This document shows positions 26,682 through 35,283 of a stretch of DNA of 64,000 nt, piece by piece. The stretch lies in assembly GCF_025147765.1 (NCBI RefSeq), contig NZ_CP102265.1, positions 1,799,001-1,863,000 of the forward strand, in the 5' to 3' direction. Origin of the DNA: Blautia obeum ATCC 29174 (GTDB lineage Bacteria > Bacillota > Clostridia > Lachnospirales > Lachnospiraceae). A program made the translations under genes and the position numbers. How positions within the stretch are numbered: position 1 is the first letter of the stretch; each line of letters starts with the position of its first letter. Below the pieces are notes generated by a model. The model was not told the origin of the DNA and searched no databases. It worked only from the letters and a program-made list of their open reading frames with translations.

Positions 26682-26882
26682 GTGGCAAGGAAATATAAAA
26701 GATTGAATTATGAAGACCGAAAAGCCATTGAAGCGATGTGCAAACAGGGAAAGCGTGCAGAAGAGATAGCGGAAGCAATGGACGTTCACAGAGCCACCAT
26801 CTACCACGAACTGAAAAGGGGTGGCGCAGAAAATGGAAACCGAAAGCAGTACAGCGCAGACATGGCACAGAAGGCAATATAA
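26682..26882 (+). CDS. small helix-turn-helix protein, IS30-N-terminus-like
   Basis: 66 residues from GTG 26682 with a GGAAAGGAG site. The pattern YEDRKAIEAMCKQGKRAEEI, then HRATIYHELKRGG matches the HTH_38 domain found at the N-terminus of IS30 transposases. No catalytic domain follows. First gene inside the prophage; probably a small DNA-binding regulator. Confidence 0.65.
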   Translation: MARKYKRLNYEDRKAIEAMCKQGKRAEEIAEAMDVHRATIYHELKRGGAENGNRKQYSADMAQKAI

Positions 26883-26931
26883 TTTATTCCCCGAAAAGGA
26901 TCGGGGAAGTACATATGAAAGGCGGAAGAAT

Positions 26932-27252
26932 ATGAAGCTGAATATTAAAAAATTTATGATGACAGAAATGGGCGGAGAACTGGAAGAAACGATCAAAGCG
27001 TGGGATCAGGCACTGGAAGAAAGAAGAAAAGCGACGCCGGGAATTGGCGATCCAGATCAGGGGCTGGGCTTCGGATACTGGGATCGTACCTGTAAAAGCT
27101 GTCAGGACAGATGGGAAGTTTTCAAGTTAGCAATCAGACAGTTTTATGGAATTGAATTCAACTTTACACGGACAGATGAATACTTCGGAATTTGCAACGA
27201 TGATGAAACTATCTGGCTGATGAAAGAGAACAGAGAGGAGGAACGACAGTGA
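26932..27252 (+). CDS. hypothetical phage protein
   Basis: 106 residues from ATG 26932 (site GGCGGAAG). Rich in charged and aromatic residues (FGYWDRTCKSCQDRWEVFKLAI) with one CxxC. It overlaps the next gene by four bases. Family not recognised. Confidence 0.6.
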   Translation: MKLNIKKFMMTEMGGELEETIKAWDQALEERRKATPGIGDPDQGLGFGYWDRTCKSCQDRWEVFKLAIRQFYGIEFNFTRTDEYFGICNDDETIWLMKENREEERQ

Positions 27253-27452
27253 CAAAGAAAAGATCGACTGACATCCGGACATGTCCCGTGTGCAGACATC
27301 CGGTGAAACGAAGTGACATGCAGTTCACACGGGACTGCAACGGGATCACGTTCAGACTGGTTTGCCGGGACTGCTACGATCAGCTAATGGCGAAAGGCTA
27401 TGACGGGGAATATTACACAGAAGCAGATGAAAATATTGATTATGACTATTAA
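27249..27452 (+). CDS. small zinc-binding-like phage protein
   Basis: 67 residues with two CxxC pairs (CPVCRHP and CRDCYDQ), a likely zinc knuckle, and an acidic tail. ATG-type overlap with the previous gene implies coupling. Function unknown. Confidence 0.6.
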   Translation: MTKKRSTDIRTCPVCRHPVKRSDMQFTRDCNGITFRLVCRDCYDQLMAKGYDGEYYTEADENIDYDY

Positions 27453-27464
27453 GAAGGTGAAGGG

Positions 27465-27821
27465 ATGTACATTTTATCACAGGACAAAACACGGATTTAT
27501 AACATGTCCGGTCACATAGAAGGAATCGGATACGAAGAATCAAAAGACTACAAGCAAAGAAAAACTGAAAATATCAGACATACGATTCAGGTGTTTGACG
27601 GATGTGCAGAGGAGATCGCGGAGTTCAAAACGAAAGAAGATTGTATGCTGGTGATATATGCAATCTTTAAGGGAATGGAACAGGATAGCAAGGCAGTAGA
27701 GATTCCGACACAGGAAGAAATGGAAAAACAAAAAGATCTGATCAAACAGCTTGCGGAAGCGGGGCAGGAAGTGGCAGCAGGCATCGAAGATCTTCTGAAA
27801 GAAATGTTCAACGGGGAGTAA
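27465..27821 (+). CDS. hypothetical phage protein
   Basis: 118 residues; ATG 27465 follows GAAGGTGAAGGG. The N-terminus (MYILSQDKTRIYNM) resembles short phage or element proteins with a beta-hairpin start; the C-terminal half is helical and acidic. Nothing points to an activity. Confidence 0.55.
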   Translation: MYILSQDKTRIYNMSGHIEGIGYEESKDYKQRKTENIRHTIQVFDGCAEEIAEFKTKEDCMLVIYAIFKGMEQDSKAVEIPTQEEMEKQKDLIKQLAEAGQEVAAGIEDLLKEMFNGE

Positions 27822-27828
27822 AGCCGAA

Positions 27829-27994
27829 ACGGGGTGCAAGCCCCGTCCGGTCACGATGGCAACGTGATCGCTGACGATGGCAAGCTGATAGCCGTCCGAT
27901 GAACACTGTGGAAAAATAGCGGCGGGCATAGACTGCCAGAATTCTATGCGGATGTTCAACAGGTTTTCAGATGCTTTTTAATGTGAAAAGCATC
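27829..27994 (+). ncRNA. highly structured intergenic segment, candidate RNA
   Basis: Four hairpins lie in 166 bp: ACGGGG/CCCCGT (27829-27846), TCACG/CGTGA (27851-27867), GCATAGA/TCTATGC (27926-27949) and GATGCTTTT/AAAAGCATC (27970-27994). ACGATGGCAA occurs twice, at 27854 and 27873, in similar contexts. This density is unusual in the tightly packed early region. It could be an mRNA leader, a small RNA or a phage replication signal. Confidence 0.4.
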
Positions 27995-28099
27995 AACGCA
28001 GCGTCAGATGTTGCCGGAAGGGATGTGGTGATATATATGACTGCGCTGGATGGGCGCAGATTTGATTATACCGGAAGGCAGTACATAGAAAGGATTTAA
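27971..28099 (+). CDS. candidate 42-residue protein
   Basis: ATG 27971 to TAA 28097-28099, ending 2 bp before the next gene. It encodes a basic peptide ending DGRRFDYTGRQYIERI. The start codon is inside a 9-bp hairpin and there is no strong ribosome site, so expression may be structure-dependent. Support is positional only. Confidence 0.35.
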   Translation: MLFNVKSINAASDVAGRDVVIYMTALDGRRFDYTGRQYIERI

Positions 28100-28101
28100 G
28101 A

Positions 28102-28884
28102 ATGGGAAAAAGAAAAATCGAATGCAATAACAAATCATGCAAACATCATGTTTATGACGGGAAGCGTGACACTTGTATTGTACTTGATGAAGCAGGAAAG
28201 TGTCAGTCATTTGAAAAAGGGTTTGCATATTATTTTCACATTGTATGGAATGCATTGGGAAACAAAAATTTTATTGATGCAATAGAAGTGAAACAAAAAC
28301 CAGATCTGAAGATAGGCATGTATTATGTGATGGAATGTTATGGGTTGGGATTTTCTGAAATGGAATGGGGAACATGTCGAATGCTACTTCTGAAAGATGG
28401 AGAAGAAGGGAAACCGTTGAATTACGAAGAAATTGTTAAACGGGAAATCGACATGGAGAAATTCAGAAAACATCTTGCAGACTTTAATGCTGGAATAATG
28501 CCGGGGCAAGGAGAAGATCAAAGCAAGCAGAGGGAAAGCAAAGTACAACATAAGGAATTCGGGTGGCTATCGCCTGAAGGAACCTTTACAGAATCACCAT
28601 TCGGAACGCATGAAGAGTCAGCGGAAATGATATGCGAAAGAAAAGGCTTTGTCGATGAATACTGGAAATGGGTAAAAGAAAATGGAGATAACGAAATCGG
28701 ACATTTGATGCGCGATTTTTTATCGGAAGTAAAAGGATACTGCTTGATTCATAACCCCACAGGATGCGGAGGGTATATCGTGACAAATATGAAAAGTTTG
28801 ACCAAAAGACAAAAAGAATTTTTGTACGGATACTTTATGGACATGGGTGACAGATTCAAAACAGAACAATTTATCAAGGAGTAA
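28102..28884 (+). CDS. hypothetical phage protein with a Cys/His N-terminus
   Basis: 260 residues. The start ECNNKSCKHHVYDGKRDTCI, then CQSFEKG has a CxxxxC...C...C pattern that could bind zinc. The central and C-terminal parts are mixed charged and aromatic. Site AAAGGATTTAAG. No recognised family; it lies directly before the replication-initiator region. Confidence 0.55.
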   Translation: MGKRKIECNNKSCKHHVYDGKRDTCIVLDEAGKCQSFEKGFAYYFHIVWNALGNKNFIDAIEVKQKPDLKIGMYYVMECYGLGFSEMEWGTCRMLLLKDGEEGKPLNYEEIVKREIDMEKFRKHLADFNAGIMPGQGEDQSKQRESKVQHKEFGWLSPEGTFTESPFGTHEESAEMICERKGFVDEYWKWVKENGDNEIGHLMRDFLSEVKGYCLIHNPTGCGGYIVTNMKSLTKRQKEFLYGYFMDMGDRFKTEQFIKE

Positions 28885-29136
28885 TGACATGACAGTGAGC
28901 GTCAGGAAGGCGATGCAGGACGTTAGAAAAGTAGGGTAATATAAAAAGCCCTCTGGTATGCTTGGCGGCACCAGAAGGCTTCACAGTGGCTTCAGGACGA
29001 TGCCCGAAAACCATAGTACACATCAAAAATATTGTACACCGGACAGCCTGAAAAGTCAATGAATCCGCGCTTTTCTGGACTTCCTAAAACGACCTTGTAA
29101 TGGATACTAACAATTCAACTAAAGGAAGTAAAGGGA
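28885..29136 (+). other. non-coding region before the Rep gene, candidate origin
   Basis: 252 bp without a supported gene in a phage that otherwise overlaps its genes. A 12-bp stem (28946-28957 with 28970-28981, one mismatch) carries a 12-nt loop and lacks a T-run, so it looks more like an origin hairpin than a terminator. Rolling-circle initiators usually nick near their own gene, which makes this the best candidate double-strand origin. The link is inferred. Confidence 0.35.
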
Positions 29137-30045
29137 ATGAGAAAGAAAAGAAGGAAGGCTGTATATGTCCCTTACGACTATGAAGCAGCATACATGAATA
29201 GTCTGGATAAGATGGAGGAAGCAAACGAAGAAAGGATCCTGAAGGAAGGCAAGGTGAAAAGCATCTATGCAACGAAGGAGATCCGATCAGGTGATCAGCT
29301 GGAAGTGGAAATCTATCCAGAATTTACAAAGGGACAGAAAGATCAGATCCCGGATGAAGGGAAGAGAAAAAGACAAAGACAAGCACAGAAGAATCTGAAT
29401 GATAAAAACAGTAAAAAGATGTGCGAAAGGGTGATCGGTGAGAACTTCACAGATAGAGATATATGGGCGACATTCACATACACGGATGACAATATGCCTG
29501 CTTCGATGGAAGTGGCAACGAAGAACATGCAGAACTATATCAGGCGACTGAATTATCAGCGGAAGAAGCAGGGATTGAGTAATGCAAGATATGTGTATGT
29601 CACAGAATGCAGTGAAAAAGGACGCTGGCATCATCACATCGTTATGGATGGCGATGTGGATATGGACACGGTTGAAGCGGTCTGGAATCTTGGAAAAAGA
29701 AATGAAATCAGAAGGCTTCAGAGGGATGAAAACGGTCTGGTCGGAATGGCAAGGTACATCACGAAAGAGAAAAGCAAGAAAGGCAAGTATCAAAAGACAT
29801 GGTGTGCATCAAAGGGACTGCGGAAACCGAAAGAAAAAGTCAATCATTACAAAACAAAACAGAAGGATGTGGACAGGATCGTAAAAGGAGATCTGAACGT
29901 CTGCGATTATTTGATGAAATGGTATGGCGATAAATATGATTTTGCTGAAGCAGAAGTGAAATATAACACGTTCAACGGCAGGTTCTACATATACGGGCGG
30001 ATGCGGTTGAGGAAAGGAACGGCACATGACAAGGGCAAGAAGTAG
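29137..30045 (+). CDS. HUH-type replication initiator (Rep)
   Basis: 302 residues; ATG 29137. Three endonuclease motifs appear in order: WATFTYTDD (about 110-118), the HUH-like metal site RWHHHIVMDG with H165-H167, and MARYITKEKSKK with catalytic tyrosine candidate Y207 and K210. This is the pattern of rolling-circle Rep proteins that nick one strand and stay attached through tyrosine. The N-terminus is basic and charged. It is followed at once by the transglycosylase gene with a 20-bp overlap. Confidence 0.75.
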   Translation: MRKKRRKAVYVPYDYEAAYMNSLDKMEEANEERILKEGKVKSIYATKEIRSGDQLEVEIYPEFTKGQKDQIPDEGKRKRQRQAQKNLNDKNSKKMCERVIGENFTDRDIWATFTYTDDNMPASMEVATKNMQNYIRRLNYQRKKQGLSNARYVYVTECSEKGRWHHHIVMDGDVDMDTVEAVWNLGKRNEIRRLQRDENGLVGMARYITKEKSKKGKYQKTWCASKGLRKPKEKVNHYKTKQKDVDRIVKGDLNVCDYLMKWYGDKYDFAEAEVKYNTFNGRFYIYGRMRLRKGTAHDKGKK

Positions 30046-30886
30046 GAGAACGGCACGAAGAAAGATCAAAAGACTGATCAGGAAGACTTTGAAGATCGTA
30101 TGTGCTGTATGGGATTTCATTGCAAGGCATCCGGCAATGCTTGCGATGCCGCTGATCATTTTCCTGCTGGTGTTGACAATACAAATGCACGAATTTGAAA
30201 AGCAGGTGCAGGCGTGGGATCAGGAGATCCGGCAGCAGCAGGAACAGATCGAAGAATTGTATGATCGGCAGGATCCAGTGGAGCAGACAGACATGACGGA
30301 TGTATATGGATGCAAAAGTCTGTACGGTACATATGATTTTCCGTGGAATACAATGTCGCAGGACTGGGGGAGCGATCAAGTGACAGGATTTTACTATCAT
30401 GAAATATCTGAAGAATGCAAGGCGGCAGGCGGAGAGTTACCGACGATCATTCAGGTATACACATACATTGTATGCGAACAGAATGGCGTCGATTATGAAA
30501 TGGTTTTTGCATTGATCGAACAGGAATCCCGATGCAGATGGGACGCTGAAGGCGACAATGGAACGTCAATCGGTTTGATGCAGGTGTCGGAAAAATGGCA
30601 TATGCAAAGGATGGAAGAACTGGGAGCGTATGACTTGAAGAATCCATATCAGAATGTGCTGGTTGGCGTGAATTATCTGTCAGAAATCCAGAACGATCTT
30701 CGTGGAACAGTACCAGATGAAGATCTTCCGTACTATACACTGGCAGTTTACAACTACGGGAAGCAGGGCGCAAAAGCGAATCTGTGGGATCAGGGCGTTG
30801 TGAAGTATACATACAACACGAAGATTATGGATCGAGCGCAGCAGCTGAAGGAAGAGAAAAAGAAAGCAGAGGAGGGATGCGGATGA
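30026..30886 (+). CDS. membrane-anchored lytic transglycosylase
   Basis: 286 residues. A very basic N-terminus (1-25) and a transmembrane helix (about 37-53) precede a short coiled coil (60-80) and a lysozyme-like SLT domain. IEQESRC places the catalytic glutamate at E167; GTSIGLMQV and AVYNYG are the other family motifs. It would cut peptidoglycan glycan strands from a membrane anchor. Its place in the replication region rather than the tail module is unusual and recalls transglycosylases of conjugative elements. Confidence 0.82.
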   Translation: MTRARSRRTARRKIKRLIRKTLKIVCAVWDFIARHPAMLAMPLIIFLLVLTIQMHEFEKQVQAWDQEIRQQQEQIEELYDRQDPVEQTDMTDVYGCKSLYGTYDFPWNTMSQDWGSDQVTGFYYHEISEECKAAGGELPTIIQVYTYIVCEQNGVDYEMVFALIEQESRCRWDAEGDNGTSIGLMQVSEKWHMQRMEELGAYDLKNPYQNVLVGVNYLSEIQNDLRGTVPDEDLPYYTLAVYNYGKQGAKANLWDQGVVKYTYNTKIMDRAQQLKEEKKKAEEGCG

Positions 30887-31002
30887 TCAGGAACATCACG
30901 AAGAAGATCAGGCACATGATCCGTATGATCATGATCCGGCAATGTCATCACTGCTGCCTGTTCTGCAAATATTGGAACATATGCAAGGAGGAAGAAGAGT
31001 GA
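30883..31002 (+). CDS. tiny basic Cys-rich peptide
   Basis: 39 residues starting in an ATGA overlap with the previous stop. Basic and methionine-rich N-terminus, then CHHCCLFCKYWNICKEEEE, with five cysteines and two histidines that could bind zinc. Its last bases contain the AAGGAGG site for the next gene. Function unknown. Confidence 0.5.
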   Translation: MIRNITKKIRHMIRMIMIRQCHHCCLFCKYWNICKEEEE

Positions 31003-31466
31003 ATCGAAGATATGCAAGAAGAAGCGAGGATACAGAGCAGATGAGCGTCATGGACTGGGCGCGATGGAATCAAAACGCGCATCCGGAACTGGAACTGCTG
31101 CATCATTGTCCGAATGGGGGGAGCCGCAACAAAGCGGAAGCAGTGAAGTTGAAACAGATGGGCGTGAAAACTGGAATTCCGGATCTATGTCTTCCGGTTC
31201 CGATGGGGATGTACAGCGGTTTGTATATTGAAATGAAATACGACGCCGGAAGACTGGAAGACAGCCAGAAGAAGATGCTGAAGGCACTGGCGGCAGCAGG
31301 ACATTACTGCACAGTTTGTTATGGGGCAGAAGAAGCGATCCGGGTGCTGCAAGAATATATCAACCTGAAGAAAATTGATACTGGAAACAGAGAAGATACA
31401 ATGTCAGAACAGAACTTGATGGTCAGAAAGAACGGGAAAGTGAAATGTATTATTTTCAAAGAGTAG
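30999..31466 (+). CDS. VRR-NUC domain nuclease
   Basis: 155 residues from GTG 30999, after AAGGAGGAAG. The PD-(D/E)xK nuclease core is GGSRNKAEAVKLKQMGVKTG, IPDLCLPVP and YIEMKYDAGRLEDSQKKML. VRR-NUC proteins are common phage enzymes that act on branched or replication DNA. The catalytic D and E-x-K are all present. It overlaps the gene after it by 22 bp. Confidence 0.85.
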   Translation: MNRRYARRSEDTEQMSVMDWARWNQNAHPELELLHHCPNGGSRNKAEAVKLKQMGVKTGIPDLCLPVPMGMYSGLYIEMKYDAGRLEDSQKKMLKALAAAGHYCTVCYGAEEAIRVLQEYINLKKIDTGNREDTMSEQNLMVRKNGKVKCIIFKE

Positions 31467-31657
31467 AAGAAAGATCAAAACAGGCAAGGAAAGCACTGAA
31501 GAACTGCGAACTGGCACAAAGGCAGAAAAAATTCGGATTCAAGGAAGCAGTGATCAGCAGCCGCGGAGAATGTACCGGGTGCAGAAATCCGGATGACGGA
31601 ACGCTGGATCGGAAGTGCAAGCGTTGCCAGTATAACGAATACTATGAAGCGAAGTGA
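31445..31657 (+). CDS. small zinc-ribbon-like phage protein
   Basis: 70 residues; a helical N-terminus and a C-terminal CTGCRNPDDGTLDRKCKRCQ four-cysteine zinc motif. Overlaps both neighbours. Function unknown. Confidence 0.55.
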   Translation: MYYFQRVEERSKQARKALKNCELAQRQKKFGFKEAVISSRGECTGCRNPDDGTLDRKCKRCQYNEYYEAK

Positions 31658-31886
31658 TTATGCTTTTCCTTGCGGCGGCTGCATCTGCAATCACTGCGCG
31701 AACAATTTATACAGCGAAGATAAAACGGCAGGGGAAGCAAAGATATTTTGCGATGCCTGCGAGTGGTGCAGATGGTATGACGGAGATACGAAGAATCCGG
31801 ATAAATGGAAACAGGAATGCGATGAATATATCATCACGGAGGAACAGGCAAAAAGAAACAGAAAAAAATTCAAAATTGTGAAATAG
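31644..31886 (+). CDS. small Cys-rich phage protein
   Basis: 80 residues from ATG 31644 (in-frame codons upstream lack a site). C-x2-C-x2-H-x2-C near the start (CGGCICNHC), then CDACEWCRW and a later Cys suggest two zinc sites. The C-terminus is basic. Overlaps the previous gene by 14 bp. Confidence 0.55.
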   Translation: MKRSDYAFPCGGCICNHCANNLYSEDKTAGEAKIFCDACEWCRWYDGDTKNPDKWKQECDEYIITEEQAKRNRKKFKIVK

Positions 31887-31898
31887 GAGGTACACATC

Positions 31899-32678
31899 AT
31901 GAAAACAATCGCAATTATGAACCAGAAGGGCGGAATCGGCAAAACAATGACGGCGGCTTCGATCGCCTACCTGCTGGGAGAAGAACAGGGAAAGAAGGTG
32001 CTGTTGGTTGATGCGGATCAGCAGGGCAATGTATCAATGTTGTATGACAGATACAAACCGGAAGGGATCGGGATGTCCGAATTACTGGAAAGACACAGAA
32101 GCGTAGGGGGATCTTACAAGACAACAGATCTGATCCAGACAACACCGTATCACAATGTTGACATCATCACAGCGAATGGGTATTTGATGCGGACTAACAT
32201 GAACCTGTTGCTGAACGAAAAAGAAGATCAGATCCTTCGCTTTGCGGCTGCAATGCTGGAAGTACAGGATGTATATGATTATTGCGTGGTTGATTGTGGG
32301 TTGCTGCTGGATATGACCGTGACGAATGTTCTGGTGGCGACAGATCTTGTGATCCTTCCGGTTAAGATCGGCGGATTTGAAATTGAAGCAATCGCAAACA
32401 TGGATGAACAGCTGGAAGATCTGCGAAGCCTGAATAACAGGATTCGCATGAAGATTTTAATGACTATGCGGCAGAAGAACCAGACAAGCCTTCAGGTGGA
32501 AGCGTGGCTGAAAGAATCATCTGGACAGGATTGCTTCGTGACGGCTGTTAGAAGATCCATCATTGCGGAAAAGGCAACCATGCAGCGCGTGCCGCTTCCG
32601 AAGTTTTCTAAAAATTGCATTGTTACGCAGGACTATCGAAACGTTGTGACGGAACTGCTGAAAGATATGGAGGGATAG
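31899..32678 (+). CDS. parA: ParA-family partition ATPase
   Basis: 259 residues; ATG 31899 follows AGGAGG. The deviant Walker A MNQKGGIGKTMTA has the signature second lysine, followed by LLVDADQQGN (A') and CVVDCGLLLDMTV (Walker B). It would use ATP-dependent DNA binding to position replicons. The ParB-like gene two places downstream makes a parAB-type unit, a feature of plasmid-like phages. Confidence 0.92.
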   Translation: MKTIAIMNQKGGIGKTMTAASIAYLLGEEQGKKVLLVDADQQGNVSMLYDRYKPEGIGMSELLERHRSVGGSYKTTDLIQTTPYHNVDIITANGYLMRTNMNLLLNEKEDQILRFAAAMLEVQDVYDYCVVDCGLLLDMTVTNVLVATDLVILPVKIGGFEIEAIANMDEQLEDLRSLNNRIRMKILMTMRQKNQTSLQVEAWLKESSGQDCFVTAVRRSIIAEKATMQRVPLPKFSKNCIVTQDYRNVVTELLKDMEG

Positions 32679-32680
32679 AC

Positions 32681-33061
32681 ATGGAAATTGATGGACAGGT
32701 AACGATCAGCCTGAAGACATTTAACCAGCTTCAGAACAGGGCAAAGCAGGCGGACGAACTGAAAAAGAAAATGCAGGATCTGCAAGAGGAGATCACAGAC
32801 ATTATTGATCAGATTGACGAATCGGAAGCGGAACCGATCTTTCGTGAAATTGATGATAGTAATATGACGGATAAACAGATACAGAAAAGGTTCGATGAAG
32901 CGATTGCGAAGTTTAGGATCATTCTGGATCCGGAGAAGACAAAGCGTTTGATTCAGAAGTACATAGAAAAAGACAGAAGTGATTCACACGCGGATGTGAA
33001 GAACGCAAGCCGGAATGTGCTGGAACAGATAACGATCACGATGAAAGCAGAGGAGGAATAA
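32681..33061 (+). CDS. coiled-coil protein between parA and parB
   Basis: 126 residues from ATG 32681, just after the parA stop (site GGAGGG). LQNRAKQADELKKKMQDLQE predicts a coiled coil; the rest is helical and charged. Perhaps an accessory partition protein, by position only. Confidence 0.55.
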   Translation: MEIDGQVTISLKTFNQLQNRAKQADELKKKMQDLQEEITDIIDQIDESEAEPIFREIDDSNMTDKQIQKRFDEAIAKFRIILDPEKTKRLIQKYIEKDRSDSHADVKNASRNVLEQITITMKAEEE

Positions 33062-33063
33062 AC

Positions 33064-34431
33064 ATGGCAGCAGGATGGAGCGTAATGGATGCCTTAAATA
33101 AAAACAGCAAGGCAGCAGCAGAAGAGAAACCGAAAGCAAGATTCCGGACACGGGACATTAGCATCCGGAAGATTTACAGCAATGACAGAAATTTTTATTC
33201 GATGCCGGGAATTGAACAGCTGGCACAGGAGATCTTGGCGGTTGGTCTGATGGAAAATATGACAGTGGCATATGCACCGTGTGAACGCGGAGAATATAAG
33301 ATCATCGCCGGGGAAAGAAGATGGCGCGCATTGAATTTGTTACTGGAAAAGGGATATGAAGATTTTGAAACGGTGACATGCCAGATCAAAAGCGCAGCTG
33401 AAGAGAATGAAGAAATGGTACAGCTGATCATTGCGAATGCGTATCGTGACAAGACGATCGTGGACATGTTGGAAGAGGAAAAACGCCTGAAGGAATCGCT
33501 TCAGTACATGAAAGATAATGGATTGACGCTTCAGGGGTACAAACTGGACAGCGGACGTCTGCGTGATGTGATCGCTTCAATCATGAACACGACAGGAACG
33601 AAGATTGCACAGATTGAAAGTATTAACAAGCATTTGATTCCGGAATTTTCGGCAGAACTGAAAGAAGGTCGCCTGACCTTCTCAGCAGCATATGAAATTA
33701 GCGGAATGGCAGAGGATAAGCAGATGGAACTGCTGGAAAAGTACAAAGAAGGCGGACTGTCATTAAAAGAAGTGAAACAGGCAAAGAAAGAGATCGAAGA
33801 AGCAGCAGAGAAAGCAGAAATTCCGGGACAGATGAATTTGCCGGAAGATCCGGAGGAATGGGAGCAGGAGGAAGCAGAAGAGGAGCAGGAAGAAGAATGG
33901 CAGCAGGCACATCCGGAAAGCATCACATCACTTTGCTATTCATGCCAGCGATATTCAGAATGCAACGTGAAAACAGGGACATGTCAGGACTGTGATCGTT
34001 ATGTTGATAAGGCGGAAGCTGAAAAGACGCCGGAACAGCGATATGACGAGGAACAGGCGGCAATCGACAGGAAAACGGCGAAAAAGCTGACTGAAATGGA
34101 GCAGGAAGAAAAGATGCAGAACCTGCCTTCGGATGAAAAGAAAGCGCGGATGATGCGAGTGTCAGCGGAATTATTAAAAGACATCAAAGAAGGAAAGATC
34201 CGCCACATGATTGTGAAAGAGGATCAGGCAGGATACAAAGAAAAGGACATTTTGACACTGCTTGCATTCCGTGATGGAAGATCAACAGGTGAACAGATGC
34301 GTGTATGCATCACATGCGCCGACGATGCACAGACATCCAGTGCGATCATTGAAGGATATGCTGTCATCGGGATTATGGATGTCTACGATGCGGAAGCATT
34401 GGGGCTGATTGACTTGGAGGATGAAGACTGA
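33064..34431 (+). CDS. ParB/Spo0J-like protein
   Basis: 455 residues. The N-terminal ParB/Srx domain has ISIRKIYSNDRNFY and the CTP-binding box IIAGERRWRALNLL. A helix-turn-helix region follows (about 150-230, ITSIMNTTGTKIAQIESINK-like). The middle is very acidic (EEWEQEEAEEEQEEEW), then a cysteine cluster CYSCQRYSEC, CQDCDRY, and a C-terminal domain not seen in typical ParB. Partner of the ParA. The Cys-rich C-terminal extension is shared by some phage ParB-like proteins. Confidence 0.85.
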   Translation: MAAGWSVMDALNKNSKAAAEEKPKARFRTRDISIRKIYSNDRNFYSMPGIEQLAQEILAVGLMENMTVAYAPCERGEYKIIAGERRWRALNLLLEKGYEDFETVTCQIKSAAEENEEMVQLIIANAYRDKTIVDMLEEEKRLKESLQYMKDNGLTLQGYKLDSGRLRDVIASIMNTTGTKIAQIESINKHLIPEFSAELKEGRLTFSAAYEISGMAEDKQMELLEKYKEGGLSLKEVKQAKKEIEEAAEKAEIPGQMNLPEDPEEWEQEEAEEEQEEEWQQAHPESITSLCYSCQRYSECNVKTGTCQDCDRYVDKAEAEKTPEQRYDEEQAAIDRKTAKKLTEMEQEEKMQNLPSDEKKARMMRVSAELLKDIKEGKIRHMIVKEDQAGYKEKDILTLLAFRDGRSTGEQMRVCITCADDAQTSSAIIEGYAVIGIMDVYDAEALGLIDLEDED

Positions 34432-34703
34432 TGGCAGATAAAAACAAATTTGTAAAACCGGAATTAAAGAAATACAGCGCGAAGAAGCTGTTGACACAGG
34501 ATAGATTGATGAATGCCATGATCGGTATCAGAGAAATTCAGACAAAGCTATGGGAAACGATGCCGGATGATCAGTACGAAAAGCTGGAACCGGAATTTGA
34601 CACAGCGATCGCTGCAATGATGGCGCATATGTGCGGGGTGATGCCTGCACACGCGCAGCCGGATCAGGAAAACAGTCAAGATATCCTGATGCCTGCAACA
34701 TAG
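34431..34703 (+). CDS. hypothetical phage protein
   Basis: 90 residues; ATGG overlap with the parB-like stop. Helical, with a Met-rich centre. No recognised domain. Confidence 0.5.
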   Translation: MADKNKFVKPELKKYSAKKLLTQDRLMNAMIGIREIQTKLWETMPDDQYEKLEPEFDTAIAAMMAHMCGVMPAHAQPDQENSQDILMPAT

Positions 34704-34717
34704 GAAAGGAGAACGAC

Positions 34718-35095
34718 ATGGAAAAGAAATTCAATGAAGAAGTGTACAGAAACGGATCAGAAGTTGTTTGCGACGCCTGCGGATCTGTAATTAAACACAT
34801 AAATGTGAAAGCAAGGATCATCGCAAGACAGGCGGAAGGATTTAACGTGACAGAACAGTATTTTGCCTGCCAGGAATGCGGGAAGAAATACACAGTGCTG
34901 ATTGTAGATCATGAAATGCAGTTCTTGATTCAGAAGCGGCAGCAGGTGGAACGACAGATCAAACTGCATAGACAGATCCGAAGTCGGGCGCAGACGATCC
35001 AGCGTCTGGTCACAAAGATTGAAAAGATCAAGAAGCAGCAGGAAGAAAGAATGATTATGCTGAAGGAACAATACAAGGAGGAAATCGGATCATGA
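34718..35095 (+). CDS. zinc-ribbon and coiled-coil phage protein
   Basis: 125 residues from ATG 34718 after GGAAAGGAG. CDACGSV and CQECGKK form a four-Cys zinc ribbon (about 17-55), then a long basic coiled coil (70-120). Possibly a nucleic-acid-binding factor. Overlaps the next start by four bases. Confidence 0.6.
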   Translation: MEKKFNEEVYRNGSEVVCDACGSVIKHINVKARIIARQAEGFNVTEQYFACQECGKKYTVLIVDHEMQFLIQKRQQVERQIKLHRQIRSRAQTIQRLVTKIEKIKKQQEERMIMLKEQYKEEIGS

Positions 35096-35283
35096 TGCAG
35101 ATGAACATCGAAAGAATGATAAATGCAACAGGATCGTTGCTGATCTGGCTTGTGATGATACTGGCAGCAGTGATTCTTGCAGGTCTGATCATAATTGCAG
35201 CAAAGGCAATCAGTCAGGGTATTAAAGATATGGACAGGAAAGGAGAAAGGAAAGATGCAGATAACAACACTTCCGAAAGATGA
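35092..35283 (+). CDS. small single-pass membrane protein
   Basis: 63 residues. LLIWLVMILAAVILAGLIII (about 14-33) is a strong transmembrane helix, followed by a basic, charged tail. Part of the tightly overlapping early operon. Function unknown. Confidence 0.55.
   Translation: MMQMNIERMINATGSLLIWLVMILAAVILAGLIIIAAKAISQGIKDMDRKGERKDADNNTSER

Noticed and set aside
27849..27890. known riboswitch class in the structured early segment
   Set aside because: The hairpins are real but I could not match the sequence to any riboswitch core I know.
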